Part shown: positions 6,503-13,554 of the stretch, piece by piece | Numbering within the stretch: position 1 is the stretch's first letter | How the letters are laid out: the number at the start of each line of letters is the position of its first letter | Source of the DNA: Deltaproteobacteria bacterium | GTDB taxonomy: Bacteria > Desulfobacterota > Syntrophia > Syntrophales > UBA2210 | DNA length: 13,586 nt | Assembly: GCA_011056825.1 (NCBI GenBank) | Contig: DSBH01000302.1 | Span: 1-13,586 of the forward strand | Direction of reading: 5' to 3' | Position numbers and translations under genes: made by a program | The notes under the pieces: generated by a model | The model's input: only the letters and a program-made list of their open reading frames with translations | What the model was told of the DNA's origin: nothing | Databases searched by the model: none

Positions 6503-7395
6503 AGATCCATCTCGACTGTTACCCCTGTTTTCTGAGACAAACCCTGGATGCCGGGAGGATCGCCGGTGCCGACGAAAAAACGCAGAAGCGAATCCTTTCT
6601 TCCATTATGCAGATACTGGCCGATATTCCCGACGGCACAACACCGCCGAAAATGGGCCGAATGATCCATGAAACGGTGAAAGACATCACCGGCAATCCGG
6701 ATCCCTACAAAGAGATCAAGCGGCAACACAATGAAGCAATCATGGAAATGGAACAGGAGCTGGCGAATCGAATCGGCGAGTCACCGTCGCCGCTGGAGGG
6801 AGCGTTGAAACTGGCGGGGACAGGCAACCTTATAGACATGGGGCCCGAACGGCGATGGTCCGATATCCACAGAATTTTCGACGGCATCACAACTGCCGGG
6901 GAACAGACTCTTTTTCTTCTCGACCACTTCGAAGAAACCCTTCACCAGTCACAGACACTGCTTTATCTGGGTGACAACGCGGGTGAAATCGTACTTGACA
7001 AACTTCTGATCGGACTGCTGCTTGCGCGCGAACCCAACCTCGACATAATCTTTGCCGTTCGTGGTGGACCGATCATCAACGACGCCACCAGGGAAGACGC
7101 TGAGCTGATCGGCCTCGCGGACATGGTTCGCATCATAGACACGGGTGCCGCCTTCCCCGGAGTGGAACTGGACGCCTGTTCACATGAATTCCTGAAGTAC
7201 TATTCCGGGGCCGACCTGATACTTGCCAAGGGGCAAGGAAATTACGAATCGCTTTCAAATGCGAAAGAAAATATATTTTTTCTCCTCACGGCCAAATGCC
7301 CGGTCATCGCCAACGACATAGGCTGCGACGTGGGCGATCTCGTGTTATGGAACGGGGCCCCGTCAATAAACGAAGACTTACAAAATTGTCTTTAG
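6499..7395 (+). CDS. DUF89 family (COG1578) ARMT1-like metal-dependent phosphatase-like protein
   Basis: A 298-residue protein of DUF89, the family of damage-control phosphatases and human ARMT1, in the short prokaryotic COG1578 branch. It starts with the branch-typical CYPCFLRQ (Cys7, Cys10). The metal and phosphate site is marked by GDNAGE at 158-163, RGGPIIND at 188-195 and AKGQGNYE at 243-250. Cys267 and Cys276 are also present near the end. DUF89 proteins use a divalent metal to hydrolyse phosphorylated metabolites; the substrate here is unknown. GTG 6499 overlaps the preceding TGA by 4 bp with only a weak G-rich ribosome site, so translation is probably coupled to the ATPase. The gene ends in TAG, 31 bp before the Mrp gene. 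Its place inside a metal-cluster operon suggests a role in that system, though no such function is established. Confidence 0.85.
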   Translation: MKIHLDCYPCFLRQTLDAGRIAGADEKTQKRILSSIMQILADIPDGTTPPKMGRMIHETVKDITGNPDPYKEIKRQHNEAIMEMEQELANRIGESPSPLEGALKLAGTGNLIDMGPERRWSDIHRIFDGITTAGEQTLFLLDHFEETLHQSQTLLYLGDNAGEIVLDKLLIGLLLAREPNLDIIFAVRGGPIINDATREDAELIGLADMVRIIDTGAAFPGVELDACSHEFLKYYSGADLILAKGQGNYESLSNAKENIFFLLTAKCPVIANDIGCDVGDLVLWNGAPSINEDLQNCL

Positions 7396-7426
7396 ACAAC
7401 AATACACAACAAGAGAGGAAAAAAGC

Positions 7427-8281
7427 ATGAGCGACGAAAAGCAAAAGTCCGCAGATCGGCTCAAAGCGTACACGGAAAGTAAAGAACTCACCGATCGCAT
7501 GAGCAAGATAAAGCACAAGATCATGGTCCTTTCAGGCAAGGGAGGAGTCGGTAAAAGTACCGTTGCGACAAATATCGCCGTCGCCCTTGCACTGGAAGGG
7601 AAACAGGTCGGACTCCTGGACAGTGATTTTCACGGGCCCAGCGTGCCCACGCTGCTCAACCTCGAAGATCAGCATCCGGGAAGCGACGGCGACGCGATTC
7701 TGCCCGTGACGTTCAGTGAAACGCTCAAGGTCATGTCCATCGGCTTCCTTCTTCCGAACCGTGACGACGCGGTAATCTGGCGGGGCCCGATGAAAATGAA
7801 CGTCCTCAAGCAGCTTCTCACCGAGGTGAACTGGGGTGAACTGGACTACCTGATTATAGATTTTCCGCCCGGGACGGGAGATGAACCGCTGTCCGTCGCT
7901 CAGCTGCTTCCCAGCTGCGACGGCGCCGTGATCGTGACAACGCCGCAGAACTTGTCGCTCAACGACGTCCGAAAGTGCATCAATTTCTGCAAACAGGTCA
8001 ACGTGCCCGTGCTGGGCGTCCTGGAAAACATGAGCGGGCTCAAGTGCCCCAACTGCGGCGCTGTCATCAACATATTCAAGACCGGGGGCGGAGAAAAAAT
8101 GGCCCGTGAAATGGACGTAGCCTTTCTCGGAAGCATCCCGATTGAACCCCAGATAGTTGAGGCCTCCGACAGCGGCACGCCGTTCGTTTACCATTACAAT
8201 AAGACGGAAGCCGCGAAGGCGTTCTCACAGGCAATTGTCCCTATACTCGATCTGGATAGAAAAACGGCGCCAAACGGCTGA
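7427..8281 (+). CDS. Mrp/NBP35-type iron-sulfur cluster carrier ATPase
   Basis: A 284-residue P-loop ATPase of the Mrp/ApbC/NBP35 family, which binds and passes on [4Fe-4S] clusters. Walker A GKGGVGKS is at 37-44, DSDFHGPSVP at 65-74, IDFPPGTGDEP at 144-154, and the metal motif CPNC at 207-210 bridges a cluster across the dimer. It lacks the N-terminal MIP18 (DUF59) domain of many bacterial Mrp proteins and has only a short charged N-terminus. It also lacks the C-terminal NifX/ORP domain found in the Desulfovibrio MrpORP protein; here that domain is on a separate gene. The ATG 7427 has GAGG 8 nt upstream. It is last of the five-gene operon and convergent with the patatin gene, with a 14-bp gap and no visible terminator. 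Confidence 0.93.
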   Translation: MSDEKQKSADRLKAYTESKELTDRMSKIKHKIMVLSGKGGVGKSTVATNIAVALALEGKQVGLLDSDFHGPSVPTLLNLEDQHPGSDGDAILPVTFSETLKVMSIGFLLPNRDDAVIWRGPMKMNVLKQLLTEVNWGELDYLIIDFPPGTGDEPLSVAQLLPSCDGAVIVTTPQNLSLNDVRKCINFCKQVNVPVLGVLENMSGLKCPNCGAVINIFKTGGGEKMAREMDVAFLGSIPIEPQIVEASDSGTPFVYHYNKTEAAKAFSQAIVPILDLDRKTAPNG

Positions 8282-8295
8282 CAGTGGTCACACGG

Positions 8296-9249
8296 TCAAG
8301 ACATTTCCAGCCGCCGCTCCAGACGCTCCCTGAGGAAATCGGCGGCTGGTGACGCCTCCTCAAAAATCTCCTTTACGCGGTGGAAGTGAAGCATCCGCAC
8401 TCCTTCCACATTCGGCTTGACGTAAATGTCCGGCTTCAGGCAGCGCATTTTCTCACGGGTGATGGATTCCCGCATGATCTGGAAACTGTTGAAAAGCGAA
8501 TCAGCCGGGTCCGGTTCATCCTTGCCGTCAGGTACGCTGATTCCCGACACGTCTACGGCCACCACGATATCACCTTCGTCCACCATGAGGTCATAGGGCA
8601 GGGGATTTACCATGCCGCCGTCAACCAGCAGCCGCCCCCCAATCTGCACGGGCGGAAACAATCCCGGAACAGCCATGCTGGCGTTGATCGCCGGGATCAG
8701 TTCACCCGATTCGAAAACAACGGCTCCCCTGCTCCAGTAATCCGCCGCAACGATCTTCAGTGGAAACGTCAACTCTTCAAAAGTAAAACACTTGATCTTA
8801 CGCTTGAGAAAATCAAGAAATCCCTCGCTGTCCAGGAGTCCCCCTTCGTCGATTGCCAGTTTCACCAGGTCCGTGATTTTGAGACCCGCGTCTCCAACCA
8901 CCAGCTTCTTGAACACGTCAAACCCGGAACCTGCAAATTCATCCGCGATGTCGCGTATTTCCCTGCCGGACAAGCCGGAAGCGTATAACGCTCCCACGAC
9001 GGCGCCGATACTCGATCCCGCCACGACCGACGGCTTTACGCCCAGTTCATCGAGTACTTCCAGCATGAGAACATGGGCGATTCCCGTGGCTCCGCCCGAT
9101 CCCAGCGCCAGGCCGATGCTGGGAGACTCCTTCACAGCGGCGGAGGCTTTCTTCACTACTGCAAGTCGACCAAGACCGAGGCCGCCGGCAGTCAGGGCAA
9201 GAGACGATATAAAGGATCGTCTTGACAGCAGGTAATTTTTTTCATCCAT
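8296..9249 (-). CDS. Patatin-like phospholipase with Tat signal peptide
   Basis: A 317-residue patatin-domain hydrolase, expected to release fatty acids from phospholipids. The N-terminus carries SRRSFIS (Arg10-Arg11), a hydrophobic stretch with many Gly residues, and ASA before Ala38. This is a good twin-arginine signal with an AxA cleavage site, so the enzyme should reach the periplasm folded. The oxyanion-hole motif is GSGGATG at 50-56, the nucleophile Ser80 lies in GSSIG at 78-82, and the dyad Asp210 lies in VDGG. All catalytic elements are intact. The start is ATG 9249 with GGAGG 8 nt upstream; the frame is open to 9306, but that extension would bury the Tat motif. It lies 53 bp downstream of the broken mltF-like gene on the same strand and may share its transcript. 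Its substrate is unknown. Confidence 0.9.
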   Translation of the reverse strand: MDEKNYLLSRRSFISSLALTAGGLGLGRLAVVKKASAAVKESPSIGLALGSGGATGIAHVLMLEVLDELGVKPSVVAGSSIGAVVGALYASGLSGREIRDIADEFAGSGFDVFKKLVVGDAGLKITDLVKLAIDEGGLLDSEGFLDFLKRKIKCFTFEELTFPLKIVAADYWSRGAVVFESGELIPAINASMAVPGLFPPVQIGGRLLVDGGMVNPLPYDLMVDEGDIVVAVDVSGISVPDGKDEPDPADSLFNSFQIMRESITREKMRCLKPDIYVKPNVEGVRMLHFHRVKEIFEEASPAADFLRERLERRLEMS

Positions 9250-9302
9250 GTATATGCCCTCCCCCGGAATAATTTTTTCTTTATTCCCCCTGTATTGCCG
9301 GG

Positions 9303-10163
9303 TCACAACCAGCCCTTACTCTCCTCCCACTCCAGCACGCGCTCCAGGATCTGCCGGTAGTTTCGTATTCGCGCTACGTAAAACACGGGTTCACCGCCCC
9401 GGGCATAGCCGAAGCGCAGGTAACGATAATAATCCGGCTGGGACAGCTTCGGCAGGACTTCGCGCAGACCCGCCCAGGTATTTTTATCGTAGCCGTAATG
9501 CTCGGCCAGGGCGCGAGCGTCGTAAATATGCCCCATGCCGATATTATAGGCGGCAAGCGCAATCCAGGTCCGGTCAGGCTCCTGAACCGCTTCAGGCAAA
9601 CGGTCCCTCAAGTCCGCAAGGTACCGGGCGCCCCCCTCGATGCTTTCCTGCACGTCAAGCCGGTTTTCAATTCCGAGATCGGCAGCCGTGTTCATCGTCA
9701 GCATCATGATACCCCGCACACCCGTGGGACTCCGTGCGTCCGGTTTCCAGTGCGACTCCTGGTACGCCATTGCGGCAAGCAGCGTCCAGTCGAAACCATA
9801 CGATTCGGCCGCCTCTTCAAAGAAAGGACGGTAAAGGGAAAGCCTCTCGTCCACGCTTTGTATGAAGCGGGTTATATCGACATAGTCGAATATATCCACG
9901 TGGGCGTAATAGCGCGTATGAATGGCTGAATACGTGTTCGAATCCACAAACTCTTCGAACCATGTTTCCACTGAACGAACCAGGTCGTCGGCGCCCTTGG
10001 GCAGCAGCCAGACAAGCTCCTGGGGCTCGGCGATCGGAAAGGCGACGACCAGCTCCGGGAAAAACCTCCTGTTCGTCTGAATAATGTTCGAGTCCGCTAT
10101 GGTACAATCAACCTCGCCCTCCCAGACCTTCTGCAGGAGCATCTCCGTAGAAAGCCCCGGCAT
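9303..10163 (-). CDS. C-terminal fragment of the mltF-like protein (SLT catalytic domain)
   Basis: The part after the internal TAG, from the first ATG: 286 residues with the second lobe of the solute-binding domain and the whole SLT domain, catalytic Glu136 of this fragment in AYQESHW. The open frame extends up to the TAG at 10211. There is no signal peptide and no clear Shine-Dalgarno before ATG 10163, so even if translation restarted, the product would stay in the cytoplasm away from peptidoglycan. Its good conservation suggests the break is recent or an artefact. Confidence 0.6.
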   Translation of the reverse strand: MPGLSTEMLLQKVWEGEVDCTIADSNIIQTNRRFFPELVVAFPIAEPQELVWLLPKGADDLVRSVETWFEEFVDSNTYSAIHTRYYAHVDIFDYVDITRFIQSVDERLSLYRPFFEEAAESYGFDWTLLAAMAYQESHWKPDARSPTGVRGIMMLTMNTAADLGIENRLDVQESIEGGARYLADLRDRLPEAVQEPDRTWIALAAYNIGMGHIYDARALAEHYGYDKNTWAGLREVLPKLSQPDYYRYLRFGYARGGEPVFYVARIRNYRQILERVLEWEESKGWL

Positions 10164-10208
10164 CGCCTGCCAGGAAAGGTCCGGAAGAAGCGTTTCGCGT
10201 ATTTCGCG

Positions 10209-10706
10209 CTACCGTTCCTCGTAACTGCTTTCGGAAATAATCATCAGGGAAACAGAATCGAGGTCTTCGATGGAATCGGGACAATTACCCCCGCGGCGGC
10301 ACACCACCTGCTGCTCAACTTCAAGGTAGGGAGGACCGCAATCGAACCGTTCCTCCCGCGGCTCGGTTCTCGTCAGGTTCGCGGCCGCGAGGTGCGCCTC
10401 GCCCCGTTCGAGAGCGTCCATGATTTCGCCGACGCTGTGTTTGACGATGAACCGCGCCGATACTCCCAGCCACTCGGCGAAATGAGTGACCAGGTCGTAG
10501 TCAAAGCCCGCCGGGTGCTCGTTGCGGTCGAAATAGTATGTGGTAGGAGCGTTTCTAGTCAGCACCACCAGCTCGCCCCGCTCTTTGATATCCTCGAGAG
10601 CCGGTGAGAGCGGCTCTTTTTCATGGTCGCGGAAGAAAAAAACCACGAGCACTGTTACGAAAAGAACAACAAGAAGAACCGGCACCACCGTTTTGAGATA
10701 TCTCAC
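10209..10706 (-). CDS. N-terminal fragment of the mltF-like protein
   Basis: The part before the internal TAG: 165 residues holding the membrane anchor (about residues 4-25) and the first lobe of the solute-binding domain, including ELVVLTRNAPTTYYF and GFDYDLVTHFAEWLGV. It has a good ribosome site before its GTG start. On its own it has no catalytic residues and only part of the binding fold, so it is probably unstable. It is listed separately because gene callers will report it as its own CDS. Confidence 0.6.
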   Translation of the reverse strand: MRYLKTVVPVLLVVLFVTVLVVFFFRDHEKEPLSPALEDIKERGELVVLTRNAPTTYYFDRNEHPAGFDYDLVTHFAEWLGVSARFIVKHSVGEIMDALERGEAHLAAANLTRTEPREERFDCGPPYLEVEQQVVCRRGGNCPDSIEDLDSVSLMIISESSYEER

Positions 10707-10931
10707 TGGGCGTTCCCTCCCACCGGATACTCAACGAGCCAGTTCATTACTTCTCCTCCGCTTTCGGCAATTCTCACAGGCTCGTCCTTCCCTGTCGGTC
10801 ATTGCGCCCGCAGAATTAAAAGGATCTTCAAAAGGGTCTGTCTCCCACACTACGTCATGAAACCGAAATACCCGAAAAAGCGGCTTCCTTGCCCGGGGTA
10901 TGCGAGCAACAAAAACGAAATTCTCTCCCTG

Positions 10932-12062
10932 TCACCGCTGTTCGTTTTGTCCCGTCCCTGTCGCCGGCTCTTCCCATATTCCAATACCGTCGGGTACGTG
11001 CAGCGTACTGGTGGGAAAGGCTACTTCGGCGCCGTGGGCCAGTATGATGTCCATTATCCTGAACAATACATCTTCTTTAACCCGGTGATACTCTGCCCAG
11101 GCCGTGGTCCTGGTAAAACAGTACACGAAAAAATCAAGCGACGAGGCGGCAAATTCATTGAAGTAAACCATCATTAGCTGACCCTGATCGATATCTTCAT
11201 GATCCTTCAGCATGGACCGCACGTCTTCGAGAATGCCATTCAGCTTTTGAGCGTCGTCGTACCGGACACCTATGGTTTCAAATATCCGGCGGTTCGTCAT
11301 TCGCGATGGATTCTGCAGGGTAATTGTCGTAAAAGCGGCATTCGGTACGTAAAGGGGCCGCTTGTCGAACGTTCTGATCCGGGTAAGCCGCCAGCCTATC
11401 TCTTCGACCGTTCCCTCGATATCTCTGTCCGGCGACCTCACCCACTCACCCACCGCGAAAGGACGGTCCAGGTAAATCATCAGCCCGCCGAAAAAATTCG
11501 CCAGCAGATCCCGCGCGGCGAACCCCATGGCTATGCCGCCCACGCCCCCGAAAGCGAGCACGCCCGATATACTGAAACCAAGTGTCTGCAGCATGACCAG
11601 GGCTGCTGTAATGACAACGGAAATTATCAGGAGCTTGCTGACGGCGTCCGCAGTTGTCGGATCATACGTCTCGCCTCGCCGTATCCGCTTGTTCCTGATA
11701 TTGTCCTGCGCCACCTTGATGAAACGGATCGTAAACCAGGCGATGACCGCGATAATGCCGACATCGCGCAGGGGCTCAACCGCCTGAAAAAGGGGGTACT
11801 CGGTTTCATATCCTACTATCTGGACAGCAAAAGCTATTCCCACCAGCCAGATAAAAACCGTGACCGGCCCCCGCATTGCGTCCACCAGGGCGTCGTCCCA
11901 GACGTATCGTGTTTTCAGCAGCTTGTCGTGCAACCTTCTCAATAGTACCTTCTGAATAAAAGCCAGAAGAAGACAGACAAAAATCACGACAAACACCTGT
12001 GTTATCCAGAAATGTTCACCGGCAAGCGTGCGAAGGCTCTTTACAATATCAGTAAACTCCAT
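10932..12062 (-). CDS. MscS-family mechanosensitive ion channel
   Basis: A 376-residue inner-membrane channel that would open on membrane tension to release solutes. Five hydrophobic segments lie near 17-37, 65-84, 101-117, 143-163 and 167-197. The last is the pore helix with the Gly/Ala-rich pattern GVLAFGGVGGIAMGFAARD, then LANFFGGLMIYLDRPFAVGEWV, the start of the MscS beta domain. The vestibule domain with GTVEEIGWRLTRIRTFD and the YVPNAAF motif follows. This fits the larger YnaI/YbdG-like group more than the small E. coli MscS. The ATG 12062 has GGAG 7 nt upstream. Only 23 bp separate it from the DUF72 stop, so the two are probably one operon. No terminator was seen in the 225 bp between its stop and the mltF-like gene. 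Confidence 0.92.
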   Translation of the reverse strand: MEFTDIVKSLRTLAGEHFWITQVFVVIFVCLLLAFIQKVLLRRLHDKLLKTRYVWDDALVDAMRGPVTVFIWLVGIAFAVQIVGYETEYPLFQAVEPLRDVGIIAVIAWFTIRFIKVAQDNIRNKRIRRGETYDPTTADAVSKLLIISVVITAALVMLQTLGFSISGVLAFGGVGGIAMGFAARDLLANFFGGLMIYLDRPFAVGEWVRSPDRDIEGTVEEIGWRLTRIRTFDKRPLYVPNAAFTTITLQNPSRMTNRRIFETIGVRYDDAQKLNGILEDVRSMLKDHEDIDQGQLMMVYFNEFAASSLDFFVYCFTRTTAWAEYHRVKEDVLFRIMDIILAHGAEVAFPTSTLHVPDGIGIWEEPATGTGQNEQR

Positions 12063-12085
12063 ACATGCTCCATGTATTTTTTATT

Positions 12086-12817
12086 TTACCCTTCGTCCCG
12101 TTCCGCCGTCATCGCCGTGAGTTCAAGGGCGTTTCGCACGGCATACCCCGCTTCATCGTTGTCGAAATAGCAGTACACATCAAGTCCCCGACCGGACCAG
12201 GCTGCAAAGGCTTTTGCCCATTGCGAAAGGACCGTGTTGCTGTATTTTCCGCGATACGCATCGTCAGGCCCGTGAAGCCTGACATAAACAAAATCAGCCG
12301 TTATCTCCACAGGAGACTGGTATCCGGCCAGGTCGTATATGCAGAAAGCCGTATTGTGCTTCCGTAGAAGCTCACAGGCCTCCCGATTCAGCCAGCTCCG
12401 ATCGCGAAACTCGAACACGTACCGCGGCCCCGCCGGCAATCCTTCAAGAAATCCGGTAAACCGTTCTCCGTTAAAACGCCAGCGGGGCGGCAACTGGAAA
12501 AGAACCGGTCCCAGTTTCCCGCCCAGAGCGCCGACTTTTTCCAGGAACGTGGACAGGGCTTCCTCCGTGTGGCGAAGCTTTTTCATATGGGTGATATAGC
12601 GGCTCGCTTTTACGGCAAAGAAAAACCCCTCTTGGACTGTATCACGCCACTCTGCGAATGTCTCCCGTTCCGGAAGACGGTAAAAGGAGTTATTAATCTC
12701 CACCGTTTTAAACCGTTCGGCGTAATAAGGCAGAAACTCCCGCGCCGACAGATTCTCCGGATAAAACGGTCCTTTCCAGCTCTTATAATGCCACCCGGAT
12801 GTACCCACCAAAATCAT
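12086..12817 (-). CDS. DUF72 (YecE-like) family protein
   Basis: A 243-residue soluble protein of DUF72/COG1801, a TIM-barrel family that includes E. coli YecE. Family marks are GTSGWHYKSWKGPFYP at 5-20, TVEINNSFYRLP at 38-49, VLFQLPPRW at 105-113, FEFRDRSW at 135-142, YVRLHGP at 178-184 and VYCYFDND at 214-221. The length is normal and there is no signal peptide. The biochemical function is not established. The start at ATG 12817 lacks a clear ribosome site, but homologues begin in the same way just before GTSGW, so I keep it. It is upstream of the MscS-family gene in a likely two-gene operon; no functional link is known. Confidence 0.9.
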   Translation of the reverse strand: MILVGTSGWHYKSWKGPFYPENLSAREFLPYYAERFKTVEINNSFYRLPERETFAEWRDTVQEGFFFAVKASRYITHMKKLRHTEEALSTFLEKVGALGGKLGPVLFQLPPRWRFNGERFTGFLEGLPAGPRYVFEFRDRSWLNREACELLRKHNTAFCIYDLAGYQSPVEITADFVYVRLHGPDDAYRGKYSNTVLSQWAKAFAAWSGRGLDVYCYFDNDEAGYAVRNALELTAMTAERDEG

Positions 12818-12855
12818 AGGAACGTTCTTATGTTATTACTTTATTCGATTTTCAG

Positions 12856-12906
12856 CATTCCAAAGGCCGGCACCTTGCCCGGTTCCGCCATTCCCACCGC
12901 CGGCAC
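12856..12906 (-). repeat. Imperfect 18-bp direct repeat with 33-bp period
   Basis: CATTCCAAAGGCCGGCAC at 12856-12873 and CATTCCCACCGCCGGCAC at 12889-12906 (given on + strand) match at 15 of 18 positions and are exactly 33 bp apart. On the minus strand one open frame reads VPAVGMAEPGK followed by VPAFGMLKIE and a TAA, so the period is 11 codons. The frame is closed upstream by a TAA after only a few codons, so this is not a normal gene. It may be the remains of a repeat-coding gene. Confidence 0.5.
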
Positions 12907-12946
12907 AAGTCCGAGACAATGTTAAAACGGCTTCCCCCGCATATAC

Positions 12947-13321
12947 CTAGCGATTCAGAAGATCGGAAGGCATATCCTTAACTTTTCCACCAAACTCCTC
13001 GATCTTTTTCTTGTACTCTTCGACCAGCTCTTTCAGCTTATCAACTTGACCTTTAAGCTTTTCATTTTCTGTGGTCATGCTGCTCAATTTTTCTCCGAGT
13101 TCTTTCGCCTTTGCCTGTGCTTCACTGACCTTGTCCTCAAGGTCGGCACCCGCGCCCCTGGAAAGCTCGGCGATCTCAGCCTTCGCCTCTGCCAGCTCAG
13201 CCTTTACCTCCTCAAGTTCGGCTACCGTCTTTTCATGCTCGTCCTCGCTTACGCCACATCCTGCCAGTGCAAACACAAATACCACCAGCACCCCCAATGT
13301 TATGACCTGAAGCTTTCTCAT
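12947..13321 (-). CDS. Small coiled-coil lipoprotein
   Basis: A 124-residue lipoprotein. A basic N-terminus and hydrophobic segment lead to the lipobox LAGC, with Cys22 lipidated. Almost all the rest, about 27-115, is a charged Glu/Lys/Leu heptad-like coiled coil with Ala-rich repeats (AELEEVKAELAEAKAEIAEL at 34-53), ending in SDLLNR. No enzyme domain is present. It recalls Lpp-type structural lipoproteins in layout, but it is longer and I see no proof of homology or of peptidoglycan linkage. The ATG 13321 has AAAGGAG 6 nt upstream and an AT-rich promoter region behind that. The gene ends in TAG. It probably sits in the outer membrane as a trimeric or dimeric coil; that is inference. Confidence 0.85.
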   Translation of the reverse strand: MRKLQVITLGVLVVFVFALAGCGVSEDEHEKTVAELEEVKAELAEAKAEIAELSRGAGADLEDKVSEAQAKAKELGEKLSSMTTENEKLKGQVDKLKELVEEYKKKIEEFGGKVKDMPSDLLNR

Positions 13322-13362
13322 GGGAATCTCCTTTCTTCTCCATGTATTTCACTATTAAAATT

Positions 13363-13368
13363 ATTATA
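13363..13368 (-). promoter_or_regulatory. Probable -10 box of the coiled-coil lipoprotein gene
   Basis: TATAAT on the minus strand in a strongly AT-rich segment (13350-13385), about 40 nt before the start codon. The nearest -35-like TTGTTT (13381-13386) is only 12 bp away, too close, so the -35 assignment is open. Confidence 0.35.
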
Positions 13369-13462
13369 TATTTTAATTTAAAACAAGGTGATAAAGCCAA
13401 CTGAAGGAAGCGATCATTTTTCAAATGCCTGCCATTCCCGCCCGCGGTGATTTTTTCGGGAG

Positions 13463-13491
13463 TTGACAAAACCGCCAGTTCCTGCTTGAAA
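13463..13491 (+). promoter_or_regulatory. Candidate sigma-70 promoter for the gene at the window end
   Basis: A perfect -35 TTGACA at 13463-13468, a 17-bp spacer, then TTGAAA at 13486-13491 preceded by TGC, an extended -10 (TGn) arrangement. The -10 itself matches only 3 of 6. Transcription would start near 13498, giving a leader of about 57 nt. Confidence 0.4.
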
Positions 13492-13554
13492 GAGTCCGCA
13501 CCCGTGATTCAGACTTCTAAAGTTACGACTGCACATTCTTGGAGGATAGCATCA

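Larger units (their letters stand above)
9303..10706 (-). pseudogene. mltF-like lytic transglycosylase gene interrupted by one in-frame TAG
   Basis: Read as one frame of 467 codons plus stop, this is a complete membrane-bound lytic transglycosylase F-type protein. It has an N-terminal membrane anchor (about 4-25), a periplasmic solute-binding (SBP_bac_3) domain to about codon 275, then a C-terminal SLT goose-lysozyme-like domain. The catalytic Glu at codon 317 lies in YQESHW, followed by SPTGVRG and AAYNIG. Codon 166 is TAG at 10209-10211, inside a well-conserved stretch (SYEER, stop, REIRE), with no shift of frame on either side. A single T-to-A change from TTG (Leu) would explain it. The start is GTG 10706 with GGAGG 9 nt upstream. 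Possible causes are a true nonsense mutation, a sequencing or assembly error, or much less likely recoding. TAG ends three intact genes nearby, which argues against general reassignment. Confidence 0.8.

Noticed and set aside
9250..9306. An N-terminal extension of the patatin overlapping the mltF-like stop
   Set aside because: It would push the Tat motif inward; ATG 9249 has its own GGAGG and places the twin arginines at residues 10-11.
10209..10211. The internal TAG as a pyrrolysine codon
   Set aside because: No pyl genes are in the window, lytic transglycosylases are not known to need pyrrolysine, and TAG serves as the normal stop for the YihY, DUF89 and coiled-coil lipoprotein genes. It is kept only as a remote option.
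11199..11945. A 248-codon plus-strand frame opposite the MscS-family gene
   Set aside because: It has low-complexity, Arg/His/Pro-rich text with no motif or ribosome site, while the minus strand encodes a full MscS channel.
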